DNA from: Opitutia bacterium
Lineage (GTDB): Bacteria; Verrucomicrobiota; Verrucomicrobiia; Opitutales; Opitutaceae
NCBI GenBank assembly: GCA_016187925.1
Contig: JACPIS010000009.1
Location: forward strand, 62,001 to 126,000
Length of the DNA: 64,000 bases
Direction: 5' to 3'
A model generated the notes under the pieces. The model was not told the origin of the DNA, did no database searches, and saw only the letters and a program-made list of their open reading frames with translations. Positions 50,738 to 60,755 of this stretch are shown in pieces. Both the position numbers and the translations under genes were made by a program. How positions within the stretch are numbered: the first letter of the stretch is position 1; every line of letters begins with the position of its first letter.

Positions 50738-50766
50738 AACGCCGGCCCTCGGGCCGGCGTTTTCTT
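50738..50766 (+). terminator. Rho-independent terminator of the rodA-rng unit
   Basis: A 10-bp stem, AACGCCGGCC with GGCCGGCGTT and a 4-base loop, is followed by TTCTTT. A smaller hairpin (GGCGGTTG/CAACCGCC, about 50700-50718) precedes it. Confidence 0.85.
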
Positions 50767-50856
50767 TGGAGGGTCGTCCATACCGGCCGCTTCCGAATGC
50801 AGGAGGGCTTGCTTGTCGCGCCATAGGTTCAGCGGCGGCGGAACGCCCCGATATGA

Positions 50857-51981
<1,125 letters not shown>

Positions 51982-52199
51982 CCGCTGTAGTCGCTCCCAG
52001 ATTCTTTGCCTCGGTTTCGCGACGAATGACGCGCGAGAACCGAGGGCAAACATCGGGCCGACAGCAGTCGGCAAACGGCGCAACCTCCAAGCTTCGTCAC
52101 TACGGCTGCGCCTTTTCTTTTCTGGGCAACTCCTACAGATGGGGCGCCCCACCTCTGGGATTACGCTATTATCTATTTTTCAAATGCTTGAGCCATCTT

Positions 52200-52260
52200 G
52201 CGGCGAATAATTGCCCTATTCGCCGCATATCATGCGGTGAATAAGCCTTGTATTCGCCGT
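52200..52260. promoter_or_regulatory. Four alternating 10-base half-sites, each 7 bases apart
   Basis: GCGGCGAATA, TATTCGCCGC, GCGGTGAATA and TATTCGCCGT follow one another with exactly 7 bases between each, giving a 17-base period over 61 bases. The outer and inner pairs both form inverted repeats. It ends 22 bases before the fic start. It can be read as a multi-site operator or as two tandem RNA hairpins in the leader. Confidence 0.82.
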
Positions 52261-52282
52261 ATACTCGCGCAATCACCTTCCC

Positions 52283-53422
52283 GTGCGATATATCCACCAA
52301 CGTCCGGAATGGCCTCATTTCACCTGGAATGACGCCATCCTGATGCCGACGCTCTTGGAGGTCCGGCATCGCCAAGGGCGCCTTCTTGGCCGGATGGAAG
52401 GGCTTGGGTTTCGTTTCCGCTCCGAGGCCGCATGGGAAAATCTCACTGCCGAGGTCATCAAATCCAGCGCCATTGAAGGCACGCTTTTCGACCCCGCAGC
52501 GGTGCGCTCTTCCGTCGCCCGGCGCATGGGCATCTCAGCCTCCGACCACGCCGCCTCGGATCGCCACGTCGAGGGCGCCGTCGACCTGATGCTCGACGCC
52601 ACGCAGAAATACGCCGAGCCATTGACCGTCGAGCGCCTGCTCGGCTGGCAATCCTCGCTTTTCCCGGGCGGGCGCAGCGGCATGAAGTCCGTTTTGACCG
52701 GCCAATGGCGCACGCCGGAGATGGATCCCATGCAGGTCGTCTCCGGGCCGATCGATCGGGGAACAGTCCGCCGGAAGAACATCCATTTCGAGGCTCCGAC
52801 CGCGGACCGACTGCCGGCGGAGGTGGCTGGTTTCCTTCAATGGTTCGAAGGCGCCGACCGGACCGATCCCGTGCTGCGCGCCGGCCTGGCCCATCTTTGG
52901 TTCGTGACGATCCATCCGTTCGATGACGGCAACGGCCGCGTCAGCCGCGCCATCACCGACCTGGCCCTCGCCCGGGCGGACGGCTCGGCCCTGCGCTTCT
53001 ACAGCATGTCGACCCAGATCGAGTCCGAGAAAAAGCAATACTACCAGACCTTGGAAAAGACCCAGAAGGGAACGTTGGACGTCACCGGCTGGCTCTCGTG
53101 GTTCCTCGACTGCCTCGCCCGCGCCTTGCAGGGGGCGGAAGCCTCGCTCGCCCGCATCATCCAGAAGTCGGCCACCTGGGAGTGGATCAACCACACCGCG
53201 ACGATCAACGAGCGGCACCGACTCGTCATCAACGCGCTCCTCGACGGCAACCACCGCGAATTGTCCACCTCGCGCTACGCCAAGCTTGCGTCGTGCTCGC
53301 TCGATACCGCCCTGCGCGACATCAAACTTTTGCTCGATGCCGGTGTCCTGGCATCCAGCCCGAGCGGCGGCCGCAGCACGAAATACGAGTTGCAGTCTCC
53401 TCCACCCCACGGGACCGCCTGA
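52283..53422 (+). CDS. Fic-family AMP-transferase with N-terminal inhibitory motif and C-terminal winged helix
   Basis: The 379-residue protein starts at GTG 52283 (MRYIHQRPEWPHFTWND), typical of Fic proteins with a DUF4172 domain. The inhibitory motif SSAIEG (61-66, Glu65) lies N-terminal, i.e. class II. The Fic core HPFDDGNGR at 211-219 has all residues needed for AMP transfer. The last 75 residues (RLVINALLDGNHRELSTSRY to KYEL) look like a winged-helix DNA-binding domain. Such proteins may act as a toxin-like modifier with built-in self-inhibition. The regular half-site array just upstream suggests self-regulation through the C-terminal domain; this is inference. Confidence 0.9.
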   Translation: MRYIHQRPEWPHFTWNDAILMPTLLEVRHRQGRLLGRMEGLGFRFRSEAAWENLTAEVIKSSAIEGTLFDPAAVRSSVARRMGISASDHAASDRHVEGAVDLMLDATQKYAEPLTVERLLGWQSSLFPGGRSGMKSVLTGQWRTPEMDPMQVVSGPIDRGTVRRKNIHFEAPTADRLPAEVAGFLQWFEGADRTDPVLRAGLAHLWFVTIHPFDDGNGRVSRAITDLALARADGSALRFYSMSTQIESEKKQYYQTLEKTQKGTLDVTGWLSWFLDCLARALQGAEASLARIIQKSATWEWINHTATINERHRLVINALLDGNHRELSTSRYAKLASCSLDTALRDIKLLLDAGVLASSPSGGRSTKYELQSPPPHGTA

Positions 53423-53774
53423 ACCCGATCCACGCCTTCTGTTCTCGGTCCTCCGCTTTAACCCCGCGCACGGCCTCACTACCGGGCACTTTTTTACCGG
53501 GGAAATTCAACGAGGCCGCTTGTGGCGTTCACGCCCTGTTTCTCCGCTGCACCCGGCGCGAGGCGATGCGGCGAATCGTCTGGTCGTGTTTTACGTCTCT
53601 TTTCTTCGCCGGTGCGCTCCGGGTCTCTGACTACGCGCTTTTTATGCCTCCAGTCGAGGCCGGGGCGCGAAGTGCTCTCTTGCAGAAACCCGCCTGTTGG
53701 TGTCAGCGTCTGCCCTGAACCTCCGACGTCACCCGGAACCACTTCTCTCCTCCCACTGTCCGGCTCCCTCGTCC
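53423..53774. other. Intergenic region before gspD
   Basis: No conserved gene or strong hairpin is recognised in these 352 bases. Short open frames here overlap in several phases without family resemblance. The gspD promoter is expected here but no confident -35/-10 pair was found. Confidence 0.5.
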
Positions 53775-55937
53775 ATGTTGATTCCTTTTCGTCGCTCCGC
53801 CTCCTTCCTCCGTTGCGTCAGTCTTGCTCTCGCCCTGCCCGGTCTCGCCTGGGCGCAGGCCGCGGCGCCGGGCGGCGCTCCCGCCCCCGTTGCCCCGGCG
53901 ACCGCCGCTCTCGCCGCCGACCCCGAGGGCACCATCGGCCCGATCAAGTTCGGTGATCTCACCGTCGATGCCGCCCTCGACATGCTCGAGCGCTGGTCCG
54001 GCCGCTCCGTGCTGCGCCCCAACGCCCTGCCGGCCACCAGCCTGACCTTCAACCTCGACCAGAAGATCACCAAGGCCGAGGCCCAGCGCGCGCTCGAAAC
54101 TTTGCTCACGCTCAACGGCATCGCCGTCACTCCGCTCGGCCAGAAGTTCCTCAAGGTCACCCCGCTCGCCACCGCCAAGGGTGAGTCGCCCGATTTCATC
54201 GAGGGCTCGGCCCTCGATCTGCCCGCCAGCGGCCGCATCGCCAGCAAGCTCTTCCAACTGAAATTCCTCCGCGTGGGCGAATTCATGCCGCAGATCGCCG
54301 GCGTGCTCAACCCCGCCGCCGGCAGCGCGCCCGTGGTCTTCGAAAAATCCAACTCCGCGCTCATCACCGACAGCGTGAGCAACCTCCAGCGCGTCGAGAT
54401 GCTCGCCGCCAAGCTCGACCAGCCTTCCCTCGAGGGCCTCGTGCCGAAGTTCTACAAACTCCGGCACACCTCCGCGAGCGAGGTCGTCACCAAGCTCCAG
54501 GCGCTCCTCTCCGGCGCCGCCGCCACGCAGATCGGCACCGGCACCACTTTCCAAGCCGACGACCGCACCAACCAGATCCTTCTGCTCGGCGACCCGCGCC
54601 AGCACGTGTTCTTCGACGAGATCATCGCGAAGCTCGACGGCGACAGCGAGGCCAACACCCGCCAGGAAGTCATCCCGCTCAAGCACGCCAATGCCCCCGA
54701 CGTCGCCACGTTGCTCAGCCAGCTCGTCTCCGGCCAGACCGGCGGCGGTGGCGGCGGCAGCGGCGCGGCCAGCCGTCCCCCCGGCGGGCAATACGCAGCC
54801 CGCACGGGCGGCGCCGCCAACTTCGGTTTCAACAACAACAGCAACACCGGCGGAGCCGGCGGCGCGAATCGCCCCGCGGCGCCCGGCGCCGCACCCGCCC
54901 CGGCCCCCGCCGCCAACACGGCGCCCACGGCGTTCAACCTCTCTCTCGCCTCGCTCCAGTCCGGCCAGCAGCAGTTCAGCAGCGTCCTCACCGTCGTCGC
55001 CGACACGCGCAGCAACTCCCTCGTCGTCTCCGGCACCGCCGACGACATCAAGCTGATCAAGGGCATCGTCGACCAGCTCGACGTGCTGCTCGCGCAGGTG
55101 CGCATCGAGGTCGTCATCGCCGAGATCACCCTCGACAACCAGACCTCGACCGGCATCGACGCCCTCGGTCTCGTCGTCTCGGGCAACAAGCTCGTCGGCT
55201 TCAACGGCAGCGGCCCGGGCTTCGGTATCGCCGGCCCGCCCGGGGCCGACGGCAAGGCCACGCCCTTCGCCACGCTCTTCGACGCCGCCGGCAAATCCAG
55301 CCTCTCCGCGCTCATCAGCCTCGGCACGCAGCCGCGCAAGTCGAACACCAACATTCTCTCCGTCCCCAACATCGTCACCACGCACAACAAGCAGGCCTCC
55401 ATCTTCGTCGGCGAGTCGCGCCCCGTCATCTCCAGCTACCTCAACAACGGCGTCAACACGGGCAACGTCGGCAGCGGCTACTCGAGCACCGTCACCTACA
55501 AGAACATCGGCATCCAGCTCACCGTCACGCCGCTCATCGGCAACGACGGCTCCGTCCAGCTCGACATCCAGCAGCAGGTCGACGACGTGCTCAACACCGT
55601 CACCATCGACGGCAATTCCCAGCCGGTCATCGGCAGCCGGAGCACCCAGTCCTTCGTCAGCGTCAGCAGCGGCGACATCATCGTGCTCGGCGGCCTGCAG
55701 CGGCATTTCAAGAGCAACTCCACCACGCGCCTCGGCGGCATCCCCCTCATCGGCGACATCCTCGGCAACCGCAAAAAGGAGGACACCCGCACCGACCTCG
55801 TCTTCTTCCTCCGCCCCTACGTGCTGACCAACACGCCCGCCGACAACGCCGAGGCGCTCGACCGGCTCCAGCACAGCCCGCAGAAGGACGACGTGAACGC
55901 CGCCCTGCAAGGCAAGTCCGCCCCGGCCAAGCACTGA
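53775..55937 (+). CDS. gspD: Type II secretion system secretin GspD
   Basis: The 720-residue protein starts at ATG 53775 with a signal peptide (to about residue 28, AWAQA). N-domains follow: IKFGDLTVDAALDML, KFYKLRHTSASEVV, and EVIPLKHANAPDVATLL. The secretin channel domain has NTNILSVPNIVTTHNKQASI, GIQLTVTPLIG, DIIVLGGLQ and GIPLIGDILGNRKKEDTRTDLVFFLRP. An unusual Gly/Asn/Ala/Pro-rich stretch of about 70 residues (320-390) is inserted before the last N-domain completes. It forms the outer-membrane pore. It opens the plus-strand operon gspDEF. Confidence 0.92.
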   Translation: MLIPFRRSASFLRCVSLALALPGLAWAQAAAPGGAPAPVAPATAALAADPEGTIGPIKFGDLTVDAALDMLERWSGRSVLRPNALPATSLTFNLDQKITKAEAQRALETLLTLNGIAVTPLGQKFLKVTPLATAKGESPDFIEGSALDLPASGRIASKLFQLKFLRVGEFMPQIAGVLNPAAGSAPVVFEKSNSALITDSVSNLQRVEMLAAKLDQPSLEGLVPKFYKLRHTSASEVVTKLQALLSGAAATQIGTGTTFQADDRTNQILLLGDPRQHVFFDEIIAKLDGDSEANTRQEVIPLKHANAPDVATLLSQLVSGQTGGGGGGSGAASRPPGGQYAARTGGAANFGFNNNSNTGGAGGANRPAAPGAAPAPAPAANTAPTAFNLSLASLQSGQQQFSSVLTVVADTRSNSLVVSGTADDIKLIKGIVDQLDVLLAQVRIEVVIAEITLDNQTSTGIDALGLVVSGNKLVGFNGSGPGFGIAGPPGADGKATPFATLFDAAGKSSLSALISLGTQPRKSNTNILSVPNIVTTHNKQASIFVGESRPVISSYLNNGVNTGNVGSGYSSTVTYKNIGIQLTVTPLIGNDGSVQLDIQQQVDDVLNTVTIDGNSQPVIGSRSTQSFVSVSSGDIIVLGGLQRHFKSNSTTRLGGIPLIGDILGNRKKEDTRTDLVFFLRPYVLTNTPADNAEALDRLQHSPQKDDVNAALQGKSAPAKH

Positions 55938-55955
55938 ACCGTCGGGAGCATTCCG

Positions 55956-57659
55956 GTGACGACTGACACTTTCCTGCCCGCCGCCCTGGCCGCCAGCCTG
56001 CCCGAGGCCGCGCAAAAACTCCTCGGCGAATCCCCGCGCGAGAAACGCCTCGCCGTGCTTGCCACCGCGCTGGGAGCCGACGAGGCCGCGGCCCTCGCGC
56101 AGCTCGCCCGCGCCACCGGCCTGCCGTTGCTCGACGCACCGCGCATCGACGCCGCCTCGCTCGGCGCCTTCCCCGCCCGGCTCGCCCACGAATACCAGAT
56201 CGTGCCCGTCGCCCCCGTCGCCTCCGCCTCCGACTCCTCGGCCCTCGACGCTCAACCCCTCCTCCTCGCCACCTCCTGGCCACCCGATACCGACATCATC
56301 GACTGGCTCGCCACCTTCACGCCGCGCCGCCCCGTCTGGCACCTCGCGCCGCCCGACCGCGTGCAGGAGCTCATCAACGCCAACTACGGCGTCGGCTCCG
56401 GCAGCCTTGACGAAGCCGACGCGGGCGACGCCGCCCCGGTCAACGCCGCCTCCGACCTCGAAGCCGACGCCGACGCCGCCGTCGTGCGCTTCGTCACCGA
56501 TGTCATTTCGCAGGCCGTGCAGGAGAACGCCACGGACATCCACTTCGAGCCGCAGGAAGGCCAGCTCTGTATCCGCTACCGCGTCGACGGCCTGCTCGTG
56601 CCCGTGCCCCTGCCGGAAAACCTCCTGCGTTTCCAGGACGCCATCATCTCGCGCCTCAAGATCATGGCGCGCCTCAACATCTCGGAAAAACGCCTGCCGC
56701 AGGACGGCCGCATCAACTTCCGCGCCGGCGGCGCCGTGCTCGACATCCGCGTCTCCACCATCCCCACCATCTACGCCGAGAGCGTCAGCCTCCGCCTGCT
56801 CAACCAGAAGAAGCAGGCGTTCACCATGGATAGCATCGGCCTCGACGCCTCCGAGCAGACGCAGATCAAGCGCGTGCTCGACTACCCGCACGGCATCATC
56901 CTCGTCACCGGCCCCACCGGCTCCGGCAAATCCACCTCGCTCAACGCGTTTCTGCGCCAGATCAACTCGCCCGAGCTGCGCATCGTCACCATCGAGGACC
57001 CGATCGAATACGAGCTGCCGGGCGCCAACCAGATCCAGACCCGCGCCGAGATCGGCCTCAACTTCGCCAGCGCCCTGCGCCACGTGCTCCGCCAGGACCC
57101 CGACGTCATCATGGTCGGTGAAATCCGCGACATCGAGACGGCCGAGATCGCCATCCGCGCCTCGCTCACCGGCCATCTCGTCTTTTCCACGCTGCACACC
57201 AACGACGCTCCCGGCGCCCTCACGCGCCTCGTCGACATGGGCGTCGAGCCGTTCCTCGTCGCCTCCGCCGTCGAGCTTGTCATCGCCCAGCGCCTCGTGC
57301 GCCGCCTCTGCCCCGAGTGCGCCAAGCGCGTGCCGTGCGACCCGGTGCGGCTCCGCTCCTCCCTCGAAATCCTCGGCCTGTCACCCGCCGAAGCCGACGG
57401 CATCCACGAACTCGGCGCACCCGTCGGCTGCCGCAGTTGCCGCCAGACCGGCTACCGCGGGCGCATCGGCCTCTTCGAAATCCTTTCGCCCAAGCCGCTG
57501 CACGACCTCATCGTCCGCCGCGAGTCGAGCAAGTCCCTCGCCACCCTCGCCCGCGCGCAGGGCATGCGCACGCTCGCCCAGTCCGGCTGGGAGCGCGTGA
57601 AGTCCGGCCAGACCTCGCTCGACGAGCTCGTGCGCACGATCAGCTCCGACGACACCTGA
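55956..57659 (+). CDS. gspE: Type II secretion ATPase GspE
   Basis: The 567-residue protein starts at GTG 55956. The N-terminal half contains the T2SSE-N domain; the ATPase half has Walker A GPTGSGKS (319-326), the Asp box IEDPIEYEL, Walker B DPDVIMVGEIRD and the His box STLHTNDAP. The zinc tetracysteine is Cys452, Cys455, Cys492 and Cys495. It is the hexameric motor for pseudopilus assembly, bound to GspL and GspF. Its stop overlaps the gspF start (TGATG). Confidence 0.94.
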   Translation: MTTDTFLPAALAASLPEAAQKLLGESPREKRLAVLATALGADEAAALAQLARATGLPLLDAPRIDAASLGAFPARLAHEYQIVPVAPVASASDSSALDAQPLLLATSWPPDTDIIDWLATFTPRRPVWHLAPPDRVQELINANYGVGSGSLDEADAGDAAPVNAASDLEADADAAVVRFVTDVISQAVQENATDIHFEPQEGQLCIRYRVDGLLVPVPLPENLLRFQDAIISRLKIMARLNISEKRLPQDGRINFRAGGAVLDIRVSTIPTIYAESVSLRLLNQKKQAFTMDSIGLDASEQTQIKRVLDYPHGIILVTGPTGSGKSTSLNAFLRQINSPELRIVTIEDPIEYELPGANQIQTRAEIGLNFASALRHVLRQDPDVIMVGEIRDIETAEIAIRASLTGHLVFSTLHTNDAPGALTRLVDMGVEPFLVASAVELVIAQRLVRRLCPECAKRVPCDPVRLRSSLEILGLSPAEADGIHELGAPVGCRSCRQTGYRGRIGLFEILSPKPLHDLIVRRESSKSLATLARAQGMRTLAQSGWERVKSGQTSLDELVRTISSDDT

Positions 57660-58921
57660 TGCCCCGCTTCAGCTACAGCGCCCGCGCCGGCTCGGGCTCC
57701 GCCGAGACGGGAACCCTCGAGGCTCCCGCGCGCCGCGATGTCGTGCGCCAGCTGCAGGCCCGCGGCCTGCAGGTGTTGCGCGTCGAGGAGGAAGGCGGCG
57801 CCCCGGCCCGCACCGCGGCGGCCGCACCCGCCGACTTGCTGTCCGATGCCGGCGACGCCCTTCCGGCGGCGCCCGATCCCGCGCGCTTCACCGCGCGATT
57901 GCGCCTGCCGTTCCTCGAGGCCCTCTCCGAACTCGTCCACTCCGGCATGTCCGCCGGCGAGGCCGTGCGCCTGCTCGCGCTGCGCCTGCAGGAGCCGCGG
58001 CTGCGTGCGCTCAGCGCCGCGCTCTGGGCCCGGCTGGGCGAGGGCCGCACGCTCAGCGCCGCGCTGGCCGAGCACCCGCACGTGTTCGACCGCCAGACCG
58101 TCAACCTCGTCGCCGCCGGCGAGGCCACCGGCAACCTGCGCGAGGTGCTCGCGCGGCTCATCCAGCACTTCACCCAGCAGCGCGAGTTGCGCTCCCAGTT
58201 CCTCGCCACCCTCGCCTACCCGGCGTTCATCTGCTGCCTCGGCTTCGGCGTCGTGCTGTTCCTGCTCTTCTTCCTGATGCCGCGACTGCAGACGCTGCTC
58301 GACTCGCTCGGCGGCCGGCTGCCCTTCGCCACGCGCCTGCTCGTCGGCGGCTCGCACTTCCTGCTCGTGTACGGACCTTTTCTCGGCGTGGGCCTCGCGC
58401 TCGCGATTGCCGCGCTCTGGCGCTGGCGCCGCACGCCCGAGGGCCAGCGGCAATACGACGCCTGGCTCCTGCGCGTGCCGGTGGTGAAGGACTTCGTCGT
58501 GTGCGCCGCCGTGCTCAACTTCACCCACACGCTCGCCGTGCTGCTGGAGAACGGCGTCACCGCCGCCGAGGCGCTGCGCCTCACCGAGCGCGCCGTCGGC
58601 AACCTCGCCGTGCAGGCCAGCCTGCACGAGGTGACCGACCGCGTCATCGAGGGCTCCAGCCTCAGCGCCGCGCTCGCGCGCACCGGGCTCATGCCCGCGC
58701 TGTTTCTCGACCGCCTCGCCGTCGGGGAGCAGACGGGCAACCTCGCGCCCAGCCTGCGCCAGATCGCCGGCACCGCCCAGCGCGAGCTGACACGCCGGCT
58801 GCAGCTCACCACCCGCCTCATCTCTGGCACGGTGCTCTTCCTGACGTTCAGCTTCGTGGCCTTCCTCGCCTACGCCATCGTCACCGCGCTCTTCCAAGTC
58901 AGCGCCAGCATCCGGCTCTGA
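57659..58921 (+). CDS. gspF: Type II secretion inner-membrane platform protein GspF
   Basis: The 420-residue protein starts at ATG 57659. It has the twin T2SSF repeats, each with a L-x-x-L-V-x-x-G-x-x-x-x-E-A motif (LSELVHSGMSAGEAVRLL and LAVLLENGVTAAEALRLT), and GEATGNLREVL / GEQTGNLAPSL. Three membrane segments lie near 180-200, 235-260 and the C-terminus. It is the membrane platform driven by GspE. It ends the plus-strand operon. Confidence 0.93.
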   Translation: MPRFSYSARAGSGSAETGTLEAPARRDVVRQLQARGLQVLRVEEEGGAPARTAAAAPADLLSDAGDALPAAPDPARFTARLRLPFLEALSELVHSGMSAGEAVRLLALRLQEPRLRALSAALWARLGEGRTLSAALAEHPHVFDRQTVNLVAAGEATGNLREVLARLIQHFTQQRELRSQFLATLAYPAFICCLGFGVVLFLLFFLMPRLQTLLDSLGGRLPFATRLLVGGSHFLLVYGPFLGVGLALAIAALWRWRRTPEGQRQYDAWLLRVPVVKDFVVCAAVLNFTHTLAVLLENGVTAAEALRLTERAVGNLAVQASLHEVTDRVIEGSSLSAALARTGLMPALFLDRLAVGEQTGNLAPSLRQIAGTAQRELTRRLQLTTRLISGTVLFLTFSFVAFLAYAIVTALFQVSASIRL

Positions 58922-59019
58922 CCCGCGGTGCTCCGCAGGGCCGCGCTCTGCTGACCAGCCGAGCGTGCGGAGAGCATATACCAAGGCGTGTCTTCAAACC
59001 CCGCCCATCCACTCAACCC

Positions 59020-59106
59020 GTCATTCTGAACGAAGTGAAGAATCCATCCTTTCACTCGCGATCTGGTCTTCGATGCCGTGGATCCTTCGCTTCGCTCAGG
59101 ATGACA
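59020..59106. repeat. Inverted pair of GTCATTCTGA / GAATCC repeats between convergent gsp operons
   Basis: GTCATTCTGAACGAAGTGAA with GAATCC (59020-59045) is matched in inverse by GTGGATCCTTCGCTTCGCTC with AGGATGAC (59079-59106). Same family as 15931-15958 and 24200-24225. Confidence 0.75.
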
Positions 59107-59150
59107 AACCGGGTTGGAATACACGCCCTGGCATCCCTTTGCTTTTGGAC

Positions 59151-59226
59151 TGTCATTGCGAGGAGCGCAGTGACGAAGCAATCCAGCTGGATCGCCACGG
59201 CGCGCTACGCACGCCTCGCGATGACA
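59151..59226. repeat. Inverted repeat, TGTCATTGCGAGG family
   Basis: TGTCATTGCGAGG at the left pairs with CCTCGCGATGACA at the right (one mismatch), with GACGAAGCAATCC inside. Together with the previous repeat it fills most of the 333-base gap between gspF and gspM. Confidence 0.78.
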
Positions 59227-59254
59227 ATGGTCCCAATGCTGCGGGCGATTGGTA

Positions 59255-59776
59255 CTACTTCCCGATCTGCGTGGCGGAGACCTGCAGCGTGGCGTTGAGG
59301 AAGCCCGGGGCGGTGCGGTCGGTCTGGAGCGCGATCTGCTCGAGGTTCAGATAAGGCGCCTGCTTGGCGAGCTCGTCGTAGAACGAGAGCAGCGCGTTCA
59401 GGTTGGCCCGGCGGAAGTTGACCTTGATGGTGTGGTAGGCGAATTGCGGCGTCTGTTTGGTCTGCGGCGAGTCGATGCTCGGTTGCAGGCCCGCCTGCGA
59501 GGCGAGCGCGGTGACGGCGGTCACGAGCCGCGTGGCATCGTAGGTGCGGGCGGGATCGAGGTTGCGCACGGCGGCCGCGGAGCGCTCCTCCACCTCGGTA
59601 CGGCGGTCGAGCCAGAGCTGCTGGCCGGCCAGCTCGGCGCTGACGGAGCGCCAGTCCTGCCAGCGCGTGCGGACGCGCACCAGCGCGCTCACGGCCCAGG
59701 TCAGGCCCAGCATCAGGGCGAAGGCCACCAGCAGCGTCTGCTCACGGCGGCTGCGTTTCTGGAAATAGTCTCTCAT
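59255..59776 (-). CDS. Type II secretion protein GspM-like
   Basis: The 173-residue protein has a short basic N-terminus (MRDYFQKRSRREQTLL), one membrane segment at about 14-33, then a coiled coil and a ferredoxin-like periplasmic domain (KVNFRRANLNALLSFYDELA). This fits GspM, the partner of GspL in the platform. It overlaps the GspL-like gene by four bases and is last in the minus-strand operon. Confidence 0.78.
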   Translation of the reverse strand: MRDYFQKRSRREQTLLVAFALMLGLTWAVSALVRVRTRWQDWRSVSAELAGQQLWLDRRTEVEERSAAAVRNLDPARTYDATRLVTAVTALASQAGLQPSIDSPQTKQTPQFAYHTIKVNFRRANLNALLSFYDELAKQAPYLNLEQIALQTDRTAPGFLNATLQVSATQIGK

Positions 59777-60747
59777 GTGCCGCCTCCGTTTCCGGCGGTG
59801 GGCGCGGCCTTGAACACCACGCTGAGCGTGAACGTCGTCACGCCGTCACGCGCCCGCAGGTCGCGCACGTCGGCTTTTTCCAGCTCGGCGAGCTTGCGCA
59901 GGGCGGCCTGAAACGCATCGACGTCGTCCGAACTCGAGGTCTGGGCCTCGATCTCGAGGGTGTTGCGCCCGCCGCTGCCGGAGCGGGTGAACTGGATGGA
60001 GTGCGGCCGCGCGGCGTTGACCGTCGCCAGCATCTCGAAGAAGCGCAGCCGGCGGTGCGTGAGGTCGTCGACGCGGCTCGCGAGCGTCTGCGCGGTTTCC
60101 AGTTTTTGCACGACGACCGCCTGGGCGGTGGCGCGCAGGCGCTGGGCGCGCGCCAGCAGGCTGAACGTCAGGCCGGCCACCTCGAGAACCACGGCGGCCG
60201 CGACGAGGCCTCCGGCGACGAGGAGCAACCGCCACGCCAGCTCGCGCTGCCGACGGTCGCGCCGGCGCTGCTGCTGGAAGGCGCGATCGCGCACGTCGAG
60301 CGCATCGAGATCGGCCCGCACGGAGATGGCGGTGGCGATGCTCACTCCGGCTGCGTCCGCGAGTTCAAAGTGCAATTGATCGCCCTTGCGCCGGGCGCGC
60401 GGCGTACCGGCCGGCGGGGGCTGAGCGGCGAGACGGCGGCGCGTTTCCTCGTCGGGCGCGGCGGCGAGCAGCGGCAGTGTGTCCGGCACCACGAGGTCGG
60501 CCTGCTCCCACGCCACGGTCTCCTCCGGCGCGAACCGGCGGCGGTGCGCGGCGTAGACGAGCGCACGGCTGCGGTCGGGCGCGATCCAGCAGCCCCAGAA
60601 AAGCTGCGCGAGGGGGAACGGCGCGTGGCCCTCCAGCGCCAGCTCGGCCTGGGCCAGCGGCGGCGCGTCGGGCGCGAGCGGGACGGTGCGCATGAAGAAC
60701 CGCTCCGAGGGAGCGAAGATCACGGCAAGTTTGGAACGGAATTTCAC
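59773..60747 (-). CDS. Type II secretion protein GspL-like
   Basis: The 324-residue protein has a cytoplasmic N-terminal part of about 170 residues, one membrane segment at 172-195 (LLLVAGGLVAAAVVLEVAGL), a coiled coil (RATAQAVVVQKLETAQTLAS) and a C-terminal ferredoxin-like domain (IEAQTSSSDDVDAFQAALRK). This is the GspL/PilN layout. The N-terminal part is shorter than the actin-like domain of classical GspL, so it may be reduced. It would recruit GspE. Confidence 0.75.
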   Translation of the reverse strand: MKFRSKLAVIFAPSERFFMRTVPLAPDAPPLAQAELALEGHAPFPLAQLFWGCWIAPDRSRALVYAAHRRRFAPEETVAWEQADLVVPDTLPLLAAAPDEETRRRLAAQPPPAGTPRARRKGDQLHFELADAAGVSIATAISVRADLDALDVRDRAFQQQRRRDRRQRELAWRLLLVAGGLVAAAVVLEVAGLTFSLLARAQRLRATAQAVVVQKLETAQTLASRVDDLTHRRLRFFEMLATVNAARPHSIQFTRSGSGGRNTLEIEAQTSSSDDVDAFQAALRKLAELEKADVRDLRARDGVTTFTLSVVFKAAPTAGNGGGT

Positions 60748-60755
60748 GCGGTGGT

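Noticed and set aside
52200-52260. CRISPR-like array
   Set aside because: Units are 10 bases, alternate in direction, and number only four; no Cas gene is near.
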